Of a DNA stretch of 24,508 nucleotides, positions 15,838-23,183 are shown in pieces. The translations under genes and the position numbers were made by a program. Source of the DNA: a virus; IMG/VR virus record IMGVR_UViG_3300036398_003121, positions 1 through 24,508 of that record. One strand, written 5' to 3'. The first letter of the stretch is position 1, and each line of letters begins with the position of its first letter. The notes under the pieces were generated by a model. It was not told the origin of the DNA, searched no databases, and saw nothing but the letters and a program-made list of their open reading frames with translations.

Positions 15838-16955
15838 GATACTTTTGATGAACAAGATTTGAACCTTTTTGGAGAGTTTTTAATTAATTGACAAAATTGT
15901 GATAACCATTTTTTATCTAATTCTCCTTGTTTCATTTTATCTTCATCACTTAAATTGTAATCAATAGATTCTAAACCATGGTCAATTTTTTTGTCTTGAC
16001 AATTATAACTAATAGTTCGTGGACCTTCTTTCACACCATTTGCAATTATTGTTGGATATCCAAGGGTATCACATAACAATCTAACTTCAGTTACATTTGG
16101 ACTACTACCATCAATTTTTTTTCTATGACACATTTTGTTATATAAAATTGGGTCTAAATTTGATTCATTTTTACCGTCACATATAATAACCATAGATTCA
16201 GGTTTTTTCTTTAATAGACCAATTCTATTATTTTCTTGTTCTGACTCTTCTGTTAATACTTTTCTAACAAGATTGATTAATTCACTTTCAGTTAACTTTA
16301 TTGTCTTTTTCATTGATTCATTTTTTGGTTTGTACGACACCATTTTTGGTGAATTTCCCGTACCCGATTTATTATGACTTTTTTCGGCTTTTCTTTTTTG
16401 TTGACAAGCACTTCTTTTTTCAGAATCTGTCATTTTTGATGCAACACCAGCGGCTCTACATTTTGGATATCCTTTGTCAGACGCTTCAGGTCTACCACAT
16501 GGTGGATGTCCTCCACCTTCTTTTTTTCTACAGATATTAACCCAAGGACCTTTTGGTTGACTACTTCCTTTTGGTTTTTTCTTTGTTCCAAACCACACCG
16601 CCAAATCCTCCTTTAATGGTCCAACTGCTTGATGTATAATTTTTTCAGGGTTTTCAACATCACCTAAGTTACTTCCATCTTCATCATTTTGTCCTGTGTA
16701 GAAACTTTTTAGATATGCGTCAACTTGTGATATTTTATCCGTTCTTTTTTCAATTCTTGCTCTTTCTTCAGGAGTTTCTTTAAAATCCCCGTCAGCCTCT
16801 TCATACGCCAACTCAGCATTATCGTAACTATAAACAGAATCTGTAAATGGAGCAATTTGGTTTTCTTTCCATGGTTGTGGAGATAATACAATAGGTACTT
16901 TGAAATGACCAGCATTTCCTGAACCCGTTGCTTCACTAATTCTATTTCTTTTCAT
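15834..16955 (-). CDS. Multidomain KLTES-containing protein (possible fusion of two phage proteins)
   Basis: 373-aa protein with a mosaic layout. The N-terminus MKRNRISEATGSGNAGHFK (with ISE|A resembling a T4 prohead-protease site) is followed by a module with APFTDSVYSYDNAELAYEEADG. Residues 119-192 carry AVWFGTKKKPKG, then a Cys-containing block (ICRKKEGGGHPPCGRPEAS, YPKCRAAGVASKM, SEKRSACQQKRKAEK). I recall blocks like this in many phage and giant-virus proteins of unknown function. At residue 215 a new Met starts the KLTES peptide (IKLTESELINLVRKVLTEE), followed by a C-terminal domain with further Cys (VIICDGKN, NKMCHRKKI, RLLCDTLGYPTIIA, SQFCQLIKN). This internal start (16313) could give a second product of 159 aa. 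It is divergent from the 16987 gene and convergent with the secreted-protein gene. Confidence 0.6.
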   Translation of the reverse strand: MKRNRISEATGSGNAGHFKVPIVLSPQPWKENQIAPFTDSVYSYDNAELAYEEADGDFKETPEERARIEKRTDKISQVDAYLKSFYTGQNDEDGSNLGDVENPEKIIHQAVGPLKEDLAVWFGTKKKPKGSSQPKGPWVNICRKKEGGGHPPCGRPEASDKGYPKCRAAGVASKMTDSEKRSACQQKRKAEKSHNKSGTGNSPKMVSYKPKNESMKKTIKLTESELINLVRKVLTEESEQENNRIGLLKKKPESMVIICDGKNESNLDPILYNKMCHRKKIDGSSPNVTEVRLLCDTLGYPTIIANGVKEGPRTISYNCQDKKIDHGLESIDYNLSDEDKMKQGELDKKWLSQFCQLIKNSPKRFKSCSSKVS

Positions 16956-16964
16956 ATACTTACT

Positions 16965-16971
16965 ATAAATA
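16965..16971 (-). promoter_or_regulatory. Candidate late-promoter element in divergent 31-nt gap
   Basis: On the minus strand it reads TATTTAT, 9 nt upstream of the ATG of the 16955 gene. On the plus strand the same site reads TATAAATA (16964-16971), the T4 late consensus, 15 nt upstream of the 16987 ATG. One element may therefore serve both divergent genes. Confidence 0.5.
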
Positions 16972-16986
16972 TATCGTTAATACATT

Positions 16987-17193
16987 ATGGAACAAGAAAA
17001 ACAACCCATCGCATTTCTTTTTGAGGAAGTGGCAATATACAAACCTGAGGATGTCGATAACCTTATAGACGGATTAACTGAAGAACAAGCAAAGTTCATG
17101 TTAACACGGGCGGTTCAAATGGCACATAAACATGGTTTATATTCTCTTTCAGAGTCAGAATTAATATCCAAATCACTCAGAGTGTTAAAATAA
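16987..17193 (+). CDS. Small hypothetical protein, convergent with zinc-ribbon gene
   Basis: 68-aa acidic protein (EQEKQPIAFLFEEVAIYKPE at the N-terminus, then helices ending SKSLRVLK). No known domain. Codon use matches the neighbours. It starts 31 nt from the divergent 16955 gene and ends directly in the A-tract of a strong terminator, which supports it as a genuine single-gene unit. Confidence 0.65.
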   Translation: MEQEKQPIAFLFEEVAIYKPEDVDNLIDGLTEEQAKFMLTRAVQMAHKHGLYSLSESELISKSLRVLK

Positions 17194-17222
17194 AAAAGGG
17201 GTCTCACGGGACCCCTTTTTTT
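17192..17222. terminator. Bidirectional rho-independent terminator
   Basis: A GC stem GGGGTC/GACCCC (17198-17203 with 17210-17215) closes a TCACGG loop. It is flanked by six A on the left and seven T on the right. It lies between the 16987 gene (+) and the zinc-ribbon gene (-), which converge here, and works for both. Confidence 0.9.
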
Positions 17223-17227
17223 ATATC

Positions 17228-18022
17228 TTACAATTTGTTACCACAAGATGGACAAAACTTATATTTTGATTTTGTCTTGGTACCACATTCGGTACAATAA
17301 TGTTTAATATCTTCAGTGGTATTATTTTTATTACTTAATGGTAATATTTTTAAACTTATTTGATGTGATGCGAAATAGTTAAATTCTCCGTATGAATTAG
17401 TAAATTTTTGATTGGATTTTTCACCTTTTTCAACTCTACCCGTTTCAATAGATTTTTTAGATTTAACACTTCTAATATTTGGACCTTCAAATGTGTTAGT
17501 TACACCATTTGAATTTGTTAGGTGTGGTCCTGATAAAGATGTCACACTATATGTATTTGATGAGTTATTGGTAAAAGTCATATTACCATAATATGGAGAA
17601 CCTGTGTTAATAACTTGTGACCAACCAGTATTCCAATTGCCACCTGAAAGATGAGGATAATTAACTATTTGAGATTCATCATAAAACTCAACACTAACAT
17701 CCCCATTTAAGTCAATTGCGTCACGATTCTCGGACGTATCTTTAACTTCATAGGTACTGAACTCAAACTTGTTATTTGAGTCAAGGAAACGTTCTAAAAA
17801 CACCCTTTGACCTGGTCGAATAACAATCCCACTTGTCGAGATGTATTTACCATTAAGTTTGATTTTACAAAGTACTGATTTTTGTGTTGGATTATGAATT
17901 TCGAATTCGAAATTATCTTTGTCGTTAAGGAATACGACATTACCATTGTAGATTTTTAAACGCGACTTTTTCTTTGTGATGTGAGCTGTCGGCTTGCTCA
18001 CGCTAGTTGTTGTGTAATACAT
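17228..18022 (-). CDS. Zinc-ribbon protein downstream of capsid
   Basis: 264-aa protein. The C-terminal 24 residues have two CxxC knuckles (HYCTECGTKTKSKYKFCPSC), a rubredoxin-type zinc ribbon. The N-terminal ~110 residues form a beta-rich domain with FEFEIHNPTQKSVLCKIKLN and GIVIRPGQRVFLERFLD, a pattern I remember from uncharacterised phage and giant-virus proteins. The middle is Asn/Ser/Thr/Gly-rich (NTGSPYYGNMTFTNNSSNTY) and probably extended. No signal peptide is seen. Placement after the capsid gene, with its own promoter-like element and terminator, suggests a late-expressed virion or capsid-decorating protein, but no function is known to me. Confidence 0.65.
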   Translation of the reverse strand: MYYTTTSVSKPTAHITKKKSRLKIYNGNVVFLNDKDNFEFEIHNPTQKSVLCKIKLNGKYISTSGIVIRPGQRVFLERFLDSNNKFEFSTYEVKDTSENRDAIDLNGDVSVEFYDESQIVNYPHLSGGNWNTGWSQVINTGSPYYGNMTFTNNSSNTYSVTSLSGPHLTNSNGVTNTFEGPNIRSVKSKKSIETGRVEKGEKSNQKFTNSYGEFNYFASHQISLKILPLSNKNNTTEDIKHYCTECGTKTKSKYKFCPSCGNKL

Positions 18023-18128
18023 TTTTTTTTAATTTTAAAATAGTTAATGACTATGTTACCAATACCTTTGTGTCCGTGAATACTCTACAGCTTTTAAGGG
18101 CTGGGGACTGATAAACTAAAATCTAACA

Positions 18129-18135
18129 ATAAATA
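18129..18135 (-). promoter_or_regulatory. Candidate late-promoter element TATTTAT, zinc-ribbon gene
   Basis: Minus-strand context GGAGTATATTTATTGTTAG, located between the capsid terminator and the 18022 ATG, 106 nt upstream of the latter. Same orientation as the other copies; the distance is atypical. Confidence 0.45.
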
Positions 18136-18164
18136 TACTCCAACTTAAAATTGTGTAAACAAAA

Positions 18165-18190
18165 AAAGGAGACAATTTCTTGTCTCCTTT
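18165..18190 (-). terminator. Capsid-gene rho-independent terminator
   Basis: Perfect 10-bp stem AAAGGAGACA/TGTCTCCTTT with a 6-nt loop. On the minus strand it is followed by a T-tract. It lies 20 nt after the capsid stop codon and also has a weaker T-tract (TTTCTT) on the plus side. Confidence 0.9.
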
Positions 18191-18210
18191 CTTATAGGGT
18201 AAGATATTGA

Positions 18211-20013
18211 TTATCTCAATTCTCTTAAGTCGAATGTTCTTACTCCATCAACTGTGATACGTCCGTAGAAACGGTTGTTAACCATTTTCTTAGCGTAACG
18301 TGTCATAATACCTTTGATAGGTGTGAAGTTGAATGGATTGTACATTGTAGGTGTTAATTGTAGAGGTACATACGGTGCGTAGATGTAACCTGTGTCAAGT
18401 AAAGATGTACCTTTGTGACCCAACAACACTTGGTTTGGTGGGAAGTAAGGGTCTCTATACACTTGGTAACGACCTGCCAATGTACCAACTCTTTCAATAC
18501 CCATGTTGTATTGGTCTTGCTCAGGAGCCGCGTTTGATACGTGGAAGTATTCCAAGTCATCAAAGATAGCACTGATTTCAGAAGAAACAACAATCCAGTT
18601 AGCTCCACCTCTTAAGGTAGATTTGTGGATTTGAGCCGAAATTTGGTTGATAGCTGTAATCAATGTTTGATTCCAGTCTTTTTGAGTGTAAGGAACTGCA
18701 CTTGAACCAAGACGCTTCCATCCGTTGTAATCCCAACGTAAGTTCCAAGCCGCACCTTTACGTAAATCTCTTAAGATTTCACGGTCGATTTCAGCCGCAA
18801 CTTGCTCAGACAATAAAGCTGTTAATTCAGCTTCAGCGTCGATGTTGTGGAATGCTGCAACGTCTTGAGCCATTTCTGGTGACCATTGAGCTCTTAATTT
18901 TCTTTCTGTTACAGAAACTGTAACTGACATAAGGTCGAAAGATACCTCACCGATTCTATCTTCAAACTCTAAGTTTTTGTAGATTCTGTATTTAGCAGTA
19001 AATGCGTCGTTAACTGTTGTATCAGATGCAAATGTTGAACCTGTATAACCGTCCATAGAACCACCACAAGTGATACAAACTGGTACTTGTAAATCAACTT
19101 CTAAGTAAATTTTACCTTCAGTATCACATAAGTTGTCATATTGACCACCATCAGTTTTACTGTTAGGGAATACTAACGTTTCGTTGTTATTACCATATTG
19201 TACGATACCTTTACCATATCTTTGAGTTACAACTCTAAATAAGTAAGGGTTAGTTGTGTTACCTGATGTGAAAGCGTTACCAGTAGCACCATAAATAGTT
19301 AAATCAGATAAGAACGCTTCGTTGTCCATTGGTTGACCATCAGGACCGATTAATTTACCTGCTCCATCAGATGCAAAACCTGACATAACGATTAACACTT
19401 TTCTGTAATTATCCTCAGTATAAGCTGAAGGAACTAATTGGTCAGCTAACCATGAAACTGTTGTTACGTTTGCAGTTATTGCAGAAAATTGTCCTTTAGA
19501 ATAGTCGAACAATCCTGGAGGGTCCAAAGCTGGTTCGTTACCTTCGTAGAATCTATCGTAAAGGTCTTTAGTGTTATTGTAGTCATAACCACTGTTTGGT
19601 GTTTGTCCTGCCGCAGCGTTTGGTGAACCATAAGGTGCGTAGTGAATACCAGTATTCGCATTTGATTCATCAGTGTAAGCCTGAATGTTAGGTACGAAGT
19701 AGAATAATTTACCGATAGGTAAGTTCATAGCTTGTACAGAAACGATGTCGTTCGCTAATAATTTAGAGAATACACGTCTTACAATTGGGAAAACAACTGT
19801 TTCAAATGCACCTGTATCAGATGTAGATGATGCTTCGTTAATCAAGTACGATGCTTGGTTTTCGTATAATTGTGCTACGTTTTCTCTCATGTGACCTTTA
19901 AGACCCTCTAAGAATCCTAATTTGTCCCATTTGTTGATTGTGTCTTCTTTGATAACTTTAAGGTGTTTTAAACCGATGTTACCTACAAGACCTGATTCTA
20001 ATAATGCTCCCAT
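18211..20013 (-). CDS. Major capsid protein, T4 gp23 family
   Basis: 600-aa protein. The N-terminal delta region contains FLEGLKGHMRENVAQLYENQ and ends in SYLINEASSTSDTGAFETV; LINE|A (E60) matches the (L/I)xE|A/S/G consensus of T4 prohead protease gp21, near the position of gp23 cleavage (E65). The conserved core follows: VFPIVRRVFSKLLANDIVSV, then QAMNLPIGKLFYF, and later the blocks RAQWSPEMAQDVAAFHNIDA, LTALLSEQVAAEIDREILRD and NWIVVSSEISAIFDDLE with GRYQVYRDPYFP, all typical of gp23 HK97-fold subunits. Gly/Asn/Thr-rich loops near residues 200-310 are longer than in T4 (521 aa). It follows the scaffold gene after 42 nt and ends at its own terminator. It forms the head shell after cleavage. 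Confidence 0.95.
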   Translation of the reverse strand: MGALLESGLVGNIGLKHLKVIKEDTINKWDKLGFLEGLKGHMRENVAQLYENQASYLINEASSTSDTGAFETVVFPIVRRVFSKLLANDIVSVQAMNLPIGKLFYFVPNIQAYTDESNANTGIHYAPYGSPNAAAGQTPNSGYDYNNTKDLYDRFYEGNEPALDPPGLFDYSKGQFSAITANVTTVSWLADQLVPSAYTEDNYRKVLIVMSGFASDGAGKLIGPDGQPMDNEAFLSDLTIYGATGNAFTSGNTTNPYLFRVVTQRYGKGIVQYGNNNETLVFPNSKTDGGQYDNLCDTEGKIYLEVDLQVPVCITCGGSMDGYTGSTFASDTTVNDAFTAKYRIYKNLEFEDRIGEVSFDLMSVTVSVTERKLRAQWSPEMAQDVAAFHNIDAEAELTALLSEQVAAEIDREILRDLRKGAAWNLRWDYNGWKRLGSSAVPYTQKDWNQTLITAINQISAQIHKSTLRGGANWIVVSSEISAIFDDLEYFHVSNAAPEQDQYNMGIERVGTLAGRYQVYRDPYFPPNQVLLGHKGTSLLDTGYIYAPYVPLQLTPTMYNPFNFTPIKGIMTRYAKKMVNNRFYGRITVDGVRTFDLRELR

Positions 20014-20055
20014 TTTAGTATTTGTTTTGTTTTTAGTTTATTTTTATTTATTTTT

Positions 20056-21606
20056 TTAACCAATTTTACCCATTAAATCCTTCATTCTTAAGAATTGTGG
20101 ATTTTCATAAGTTTTTGATTCAATCAATGTTGTTGATGAACCTGTAGTAACAGTTTTGTTTAATTTTTGACCTACTGATTCATTAATTGATTTTGTATCT
20201 ACCTGAGATAATTCGTCTTTGATTGACTTATAAAGATTTTTAGATTCTTTTAAAGTTTCAACATCATCAAATCTTCTTAGGATATTTAATTTTTCTTTTT
20301 TAGTAGTTGAGTGTTCTGTGAACAATCTTGTAGCGTAAGCCAAGTTTGAATTAAAGATTGCAACTTCGTTAAGTTTTTCTCTAAATACATTCAATGCTTT
20401 TCTGTACTCTTCATTTTTTTCTCTCAACATTCTAACTTCTTCTTGGGTAGATTCAACTTTAACACCACTATTACTATAGTTATAGTTTCTGTTATTTGTG
20501 ATGCCCTTTCTTAATCCTCTACCTTCTTTGGAACCCATTCCGTATGTTCTAGCAGCTTCTTTAGTTTCTACTTTTTCAAAAGCTTTTTCTCCTTTAGAAT
20601 TTGTCATACCTTTTTTAGTGGTGAAATCTTCTTTACCTTTCATAGTTTTAGATTTGTCACCCTTATTCATTCCGTAATCACCTTCTTTAGTTTCTGCTTT
20701 AACAACTTTAGATTTTCCTTCCATATTTGCACCTTTCTTGTATTCGAATTTTGCTTTACCAGTACCTACTGATTTAGGACCTTGTTTTTTCTTTTCATCG
20801 AATCCGCCTTTAGCTTTATCTTTGTAAGAAAATTTAGGACCTGAGCCAATTCCAACACCCTTAGGTTTGTAAGTTTCATTTGTTAAATCGTCCATGTCGT
20901 CTTCTTCCATCATTTCGTCAGATTCTTCTTCCATCATGTCGTCTTCTTCCATCATGTCGTCAGATTCTTCTTCCATCATGTCGTCTTCATCATCTAATGT
21001 GATTTCATAAACAACTTCTTCATCATCGAAATCTTCCATATCTGATGAATCAACATCTGATACGTCACCACTATCAGAGAAAATAGCGTTAATAACGTCA
21101 TCAACTGATTCGTCTTGTTCGTCGTAATTCATATCATCTTCTTGCATTAATTCGTCTTCTTCAGACTCACCAAGCTTAACAAGATATTCTACGTCAGCAT
21201 CATCATCGGATAAATGAACGTTTTCACCATCTTTTTTAACAATGATACCGTCATCTTCACCCATAGCTTTGAATACTTTCAAGATTTCCTCGTCAGAAGC
21301 GTCAGTTAAATCTATTGGACTTTCTTCTGAATCCATGTCCATATCCATGTCCATATCCATGTCTTCTTCATCAGAACCCATTTCCATATCAACGTCCATT
21401 TCCATTTCATCGTTATCAGCATCCGTATCAACGTCTGCATCTACATCAATCTCCTCATCATCCTGTTCGGAAAGAGATTCTTTTACTAATTGGTTGATTT
21501 CCTCCTTCATTGTAGAAGCAAGTATTCCTTTTGCATTTTCGGCTATGACATCTTCAACTTGTTTCATTTGAATAAGAGCCTCTTGAACTAATTTGTTTTC
21601 TTTCAT
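20056..21606 (-). CDS. Prohead core scaffold (gp22-like), acidic repeat protein
   Basis: 516-aa protein between protease and capsid genes, the place of T4 gp22. The N-terminal ~50 residues are helical (KLVQEALIQMKQVEDVI, EEINQLVKESLSEQDDEE). Residues about 52-245 are extremely acidic, with Asp/Met/Glu repeats (DVDMEMGSDEEDMDMDM; a 14-residue unit DMMEEESDDMMEED repeated). Residues 248-370 are basic, Lys/Gly-rich and low complexity (KGVGIGSGPKFSYKDKAKG). Residues 385-460 are a coiled coil (VRMLREKNEEYRKALNVFRE). The C-terminus ends in FLRMKDLMGKIG, resembling scaffold C-termini that bind capsid. T4 gp22 is about 269 aa, so this is much larger owing to the repeats. It would be degraded by the prohead protease during maturation. 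Confidence 0.75.
   Translation of the reverse strand: MKENKLVQEALIQMKQVEDVIAENAKGILASTMKEEINQLVKESLSEQDDEEIDVDADVDTDADNDEMEMDVDMEMGSDEEDMDMDMDMDMDSEESPIDLTDASDEEILKVFKAMGEDDGIIVKKDGENVHLSDDDADVEYLVKLGESEEDELMQEDDMNYDEQDESVDDVINAIFSDSGDVSDVDSSDMEDFDDEEVVYEITLDDEDDMMEEESDDMMEEDDMMEEESDEMMEEDDMDDLTNETYKPKGVGIGSGPKFSYKDKAKGGFDEKKKQGPKSVGTGKAKFEYKKGANMEGKSKVVKAETKEGDYGMNKGDKSKTMKGKEDFTTKKGMTNSKGEKAFEKVETKEAARTYGMGSKEGRGLRKGITNNRNYNYSNSGVKVESTQEEVRMLREKNEEYRKALNVFREKLNEVAIFNSNLAYATRLFTEHSTTKKEKLNILRRFDDVETLKESKNLYKSIKDELSQVDTKSINESVGQKLNKTVTTGSSTTLIESKTYENPQFLRMKDLMGKIG
20899..20982 (-). repeat. 42-bp tandem repeat, two copies, in scaffold gene
   Basis: Two adjacent 42-bp units (20899-20940 and 20941-20982) differ at one base. 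They encode DMMEEESDEMMEED and DMMEEESDDMMEED. Shorter partial copies flank them, suggesting expansion by slippage or recombination in a disordered acidic region. Confidence 0.85.
21332..21363 (-). repeat. 12-bp tandem repeat encoding MDMD run in scaffold gene
   Basis: TCCATGTCCATA is repeated 2.7 times on the plus strand. On the coding strand it gives alternating Asp-Met. Confidence 0.85.
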
Positions 21607-21628
21607 GAAAATCTATTATTTTTACAAT

Positions 21629-21635
21629 ATAAATA
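21629..21635 (-). promoter_or_regulatory. Candidate late-promoter element TATTTAT, scaffold/capsid unit
   Basis: Minus-strand context ACACTATTTATATTG, 22 nt before the scaffold ATG and after the upstream terminator at 21713-21734. It would drive scaffold and capsid together. Confidence 0.6.
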
Positions 21636-21712
21636 GTGTCAAATAATAAAAAATTCACTTTTATGGTTATGTAATCTTATTTTTATTTTTACAAAAAGTT
21701 TAGAGCATAAAA

Positions 21713-21734
21713 AAAGTGGTTGTTAAACCACTTT
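21713..21734 (-). terminator. Terminator after DUF4494-like gene
   Basis: Perfect 9-bp stem AAAGTGGTT/AACCACTTT with a 4-nt loop, starting 5 nt after the DUF4494-like stop. On the minus strand it is followed by four more T. It separates the protease unit from the scaffold/capsid unit. A/T tracts on both sides make it bidirectional. Confidence 0.85.
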
Positions 21735-21739
21735 ATTTT

Positions 21740-21949
21740 TTATTCAATTACTTCATCAATTTTACTTTCTGATACTGAAGTTATCCTCCAATCATTTGTA
21801 AATCCTTGATACTTTTCCGTAACCTTAGCTTCAACATCGGTTACTGAGAATCCTTTAACAAGTTTCTCTTCTCTAATTTTTTTAATTTTACCAGTATTCT
21901 CGTCAGGTAAATCGTACTGAATTTTTGCTACAAAATATTTTTCGTCCAT
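21740..21949 (-). CDS. DUF4494-like small protein
   Basis: 69-aa protein: a strand with FVAKIQYDLPDENTGKIKK, then EEKLVKGFSVTDVEAKVTEK and a C-terminal strand WRITSVSESKIDEVI. This layout (YxxKVxYEK...K..EPYLVdAxSFTEAEaxi) recalls DUF4494, a family I know chiefly from Bacteroidota genomes, where it has no assigned function. In the head module it sits 6 nt after the protease gene and before a terminator, so it is co-expressed with the protease. It could have been taken from the host; the present role is unknown. Confidence 0.6.
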   Translation of the reverse strand: MDEKYFVAKIQYDLPDENTGKIKKIREEKLVKGFSVTDVEAKVTEKYQGFTNDWRITSVSESKIDEVIE

Positions 21950-21955
21950 AATTTA

Positions 21956-22678
21956 TTATTTTCCCAAATAATCGGTTAATTTTCTCATTAAGTCAACTCC
22001 TTTAGATTGAAATTCCGAATTTTCAGGTGATTTGTATTTTTTTTCTTCTTCCAAGTTTTCTTCATACTTGTCTCTATCATTAGGATTACCAAATAAGTAA
22101 GCTCCTGGTGTAGATGGAGATGATACCAAGTCAAAACAGATTAATTCGAAATCATCCTGTACTTCATTTCTTTCACCAACTTTTTTCAAAGAACCTACCC
22201 CTCTTGAAGAAACTCCCATAGTAACACCTTGTCTCATTAAGTTAGCCGCTTGGTCTCCTTTAGTAGAAACAATACCTCTTTCATGAAATCCTGGTGATGT
22301 TAACAATTTAAGTTTACCCATCAAGATATTTTTATCCCACCATATGTCTGTGATAATATGGGATACTCTATCCAAGTCAATTAAAGATGATTCAGGGTGA
22401 TTAAGTTCTGAAGTAGACAAACCTTTAGCAATTGCCTTTTTATAGTTCTCAGCTTCTCTCTTTAATATTCTCTCAGGATAAAATCTTCCATTTCTATTTG
22501 GTGTATCGTATTTCTGTAATACCGCATAAAATTCAAAAGGATTTCTATAATCTAATTCTTTTGCTTCTCTTAACATCTCGGCGTTACGAACATCTTTTGG
22601 TGATATCCAACCTGCATCGGTTTCAACCAATATTCCATGACCTACTTCACTTGCTTCTAAAATTCTTAATTGTTTCAT
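21956..22678 (-). CDS. Prohead core protease, T4 gp21 family
   Basis: 240-aa protein of the gp21/U35-like serine protease group with the herpesvirus-assemblin type fold. Signatures: YDTPNRNGRFYPERIL (about 54-69), the His of ELNHPESS (about 92-99), the GVSSRGVGSL block (about 153-162) with the catalytic Ser, and CFDLVSSPSTPGAYL (about 180-194). The N-terminus LRILE|ASEVG and other (L/I)xE sites fit self-cleavage. The enzyme matures the head by cutting scaffold and capsid proteins. T4 gp21 is of similar length (212 aa). It is separated from the next gene leftward by 6 nt and preceded by a TATTTAT element 14 nt upstream. Confidence 0.9.
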   Translation of the reverse strand: MKQLRILEASEVGHGILVETDAGWISPKDVRNAEMLREAKELDYRNPFEFYAVLQKYDTPNRNGRFYPERILKREAENYKKAIAKGLSTSELNHPESSLIDLDRVSHIITDIWWDKNILMGKLKLLTSPGFHERGIVSTKGDQAANLMRQGVTMGVSSRGVGSLKKVGERNEVQDDFELICFDLVSSPSTPGAYLFGNPNDRDKYEENLEEEKKYKSPENSEFQSKGVDLMRKLTDYLGK

Positions 22679-22692
22679 GAATTCGTTTTAAG

Positions 22693-22699
22693 ATAAATA
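22693..22699 (-). promoter_or_regulatory. Candidate late-promoter element TATTTAT, protease unit
   Basis: Minus-strand context CGTATATTTATCTTAAAACG, 14 nt upstream of the protease ATG, in the 45-nt gap after the 22724 gene. Confidence 0.6.
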
Positions 22700-22723
22700 T
22701 ACGATATAAGTATCTTTTTAAGG

Positions 22724-23155
22724 TTAATCGTTTTTTGATGGTGAAAAATCGAAGTATTTGTTTTGGATTACATTCTCTTTTACTATACTTTTGATAATTG
22801 TTTTAACTGAATTTTTAATTTCTTGAGATTTAAAATCCATTTCATTGTTGGTATATAAATTAACCTCTAAATTTAAAAAGGATTTTTTTCCGTGTGAAAT
22901 TCCACTTGTTCTTAGGTCTAAATCAACTATACTCTGTTCTTTGAATAATTCGTGGTTTATGGAGTTATAGACTGAATGTTTGATATCTCTACTTAAATTA
23001 CAGACAATTCGATTCCAATTGTCGTGTTCAAATTTTGGGGTTACCCATGATTGTATGTTTATGTATAACGATTTCAAATTTTTTGAATCTACCGTTCCGT
23101 ATACAGATTTAATTGGGTTGTAGAGATTTAACTTTACACTTTTTCCTTTTTTCAT
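22724..23155 (-). CDS. Conserved-looking hypothetical protein in head module
   Basis: 143-aa protein with mixed strand/helix structure and a basic N-terminus (KKGKSVKLNLYNPIKSVYG). FEHDNWNRIVCNLSRDIKHS and IVDLDLRTSGISHGKKSFLN are notable but match no family I know. No signal peptide or membrane segment. It is divergent from the bS21 gene, with a 98-nt gap containing an inverted repeat. The position between core protein and protease suggests a head-assembly role, which remains unproven. Confidence 0.6.
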   Translation of the reverse strand: MKKGKSVKLNLYNPIKSVYGTVDSKNLKSLYINIQSWVTPKFEHDNWNRIVCNLSRDIKHSVYNSINHELFKEQSIVDLDLRTSGISHGKKSFLNLEVNLYTNNEMDFKSQEIKNSVKTIIKSIVKENVIQNKYFDFSPSKND

Positions 23156-23183
23156 TAAGTTTCATGTTGTCAATGTTTATTTG

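Larger units (their letters stand above)
18023..18210. other. 188-nt intergenic region between capsid and zinc-ribbon genes
   Basis: It contains the capsid terminator (18165-18190), a minus-strand TATTTAT element (18129-18135), a plus-strand TACCTTTG box (18063-18070), and a hairpin CAGCTT-TTAA-GGGCTG at 18088-18103 whose inner pairs are G:U only on the plus strand. The zinc-ribbon leader from TATTTAT to ATG would be about 100 nt, much longer than elsewhere. A small plus-strand RNA ending in the terminator is possible but unproven. Confidence 0.4.

Noticed and set aside
16135-16540. Plus-strand frames rich in Phe/Leu opposite the 373-aa gene
   Set aside because: Typical antisense of Lys/Glu-rich coding DNA, with no start context or motif.
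20899-20982. Tandem repeats considered as a CRISPR array
   Set aside because: The units are adjacent with no spacers and encode an in-frame acidic repeat.
21242-21571. Plus-strand open frames, one with a PCPYPCPYPC run (21315-21497)
   Set aside because: They are mirrors of the Met/Asp repeats of the scaffold gene on the other strand.
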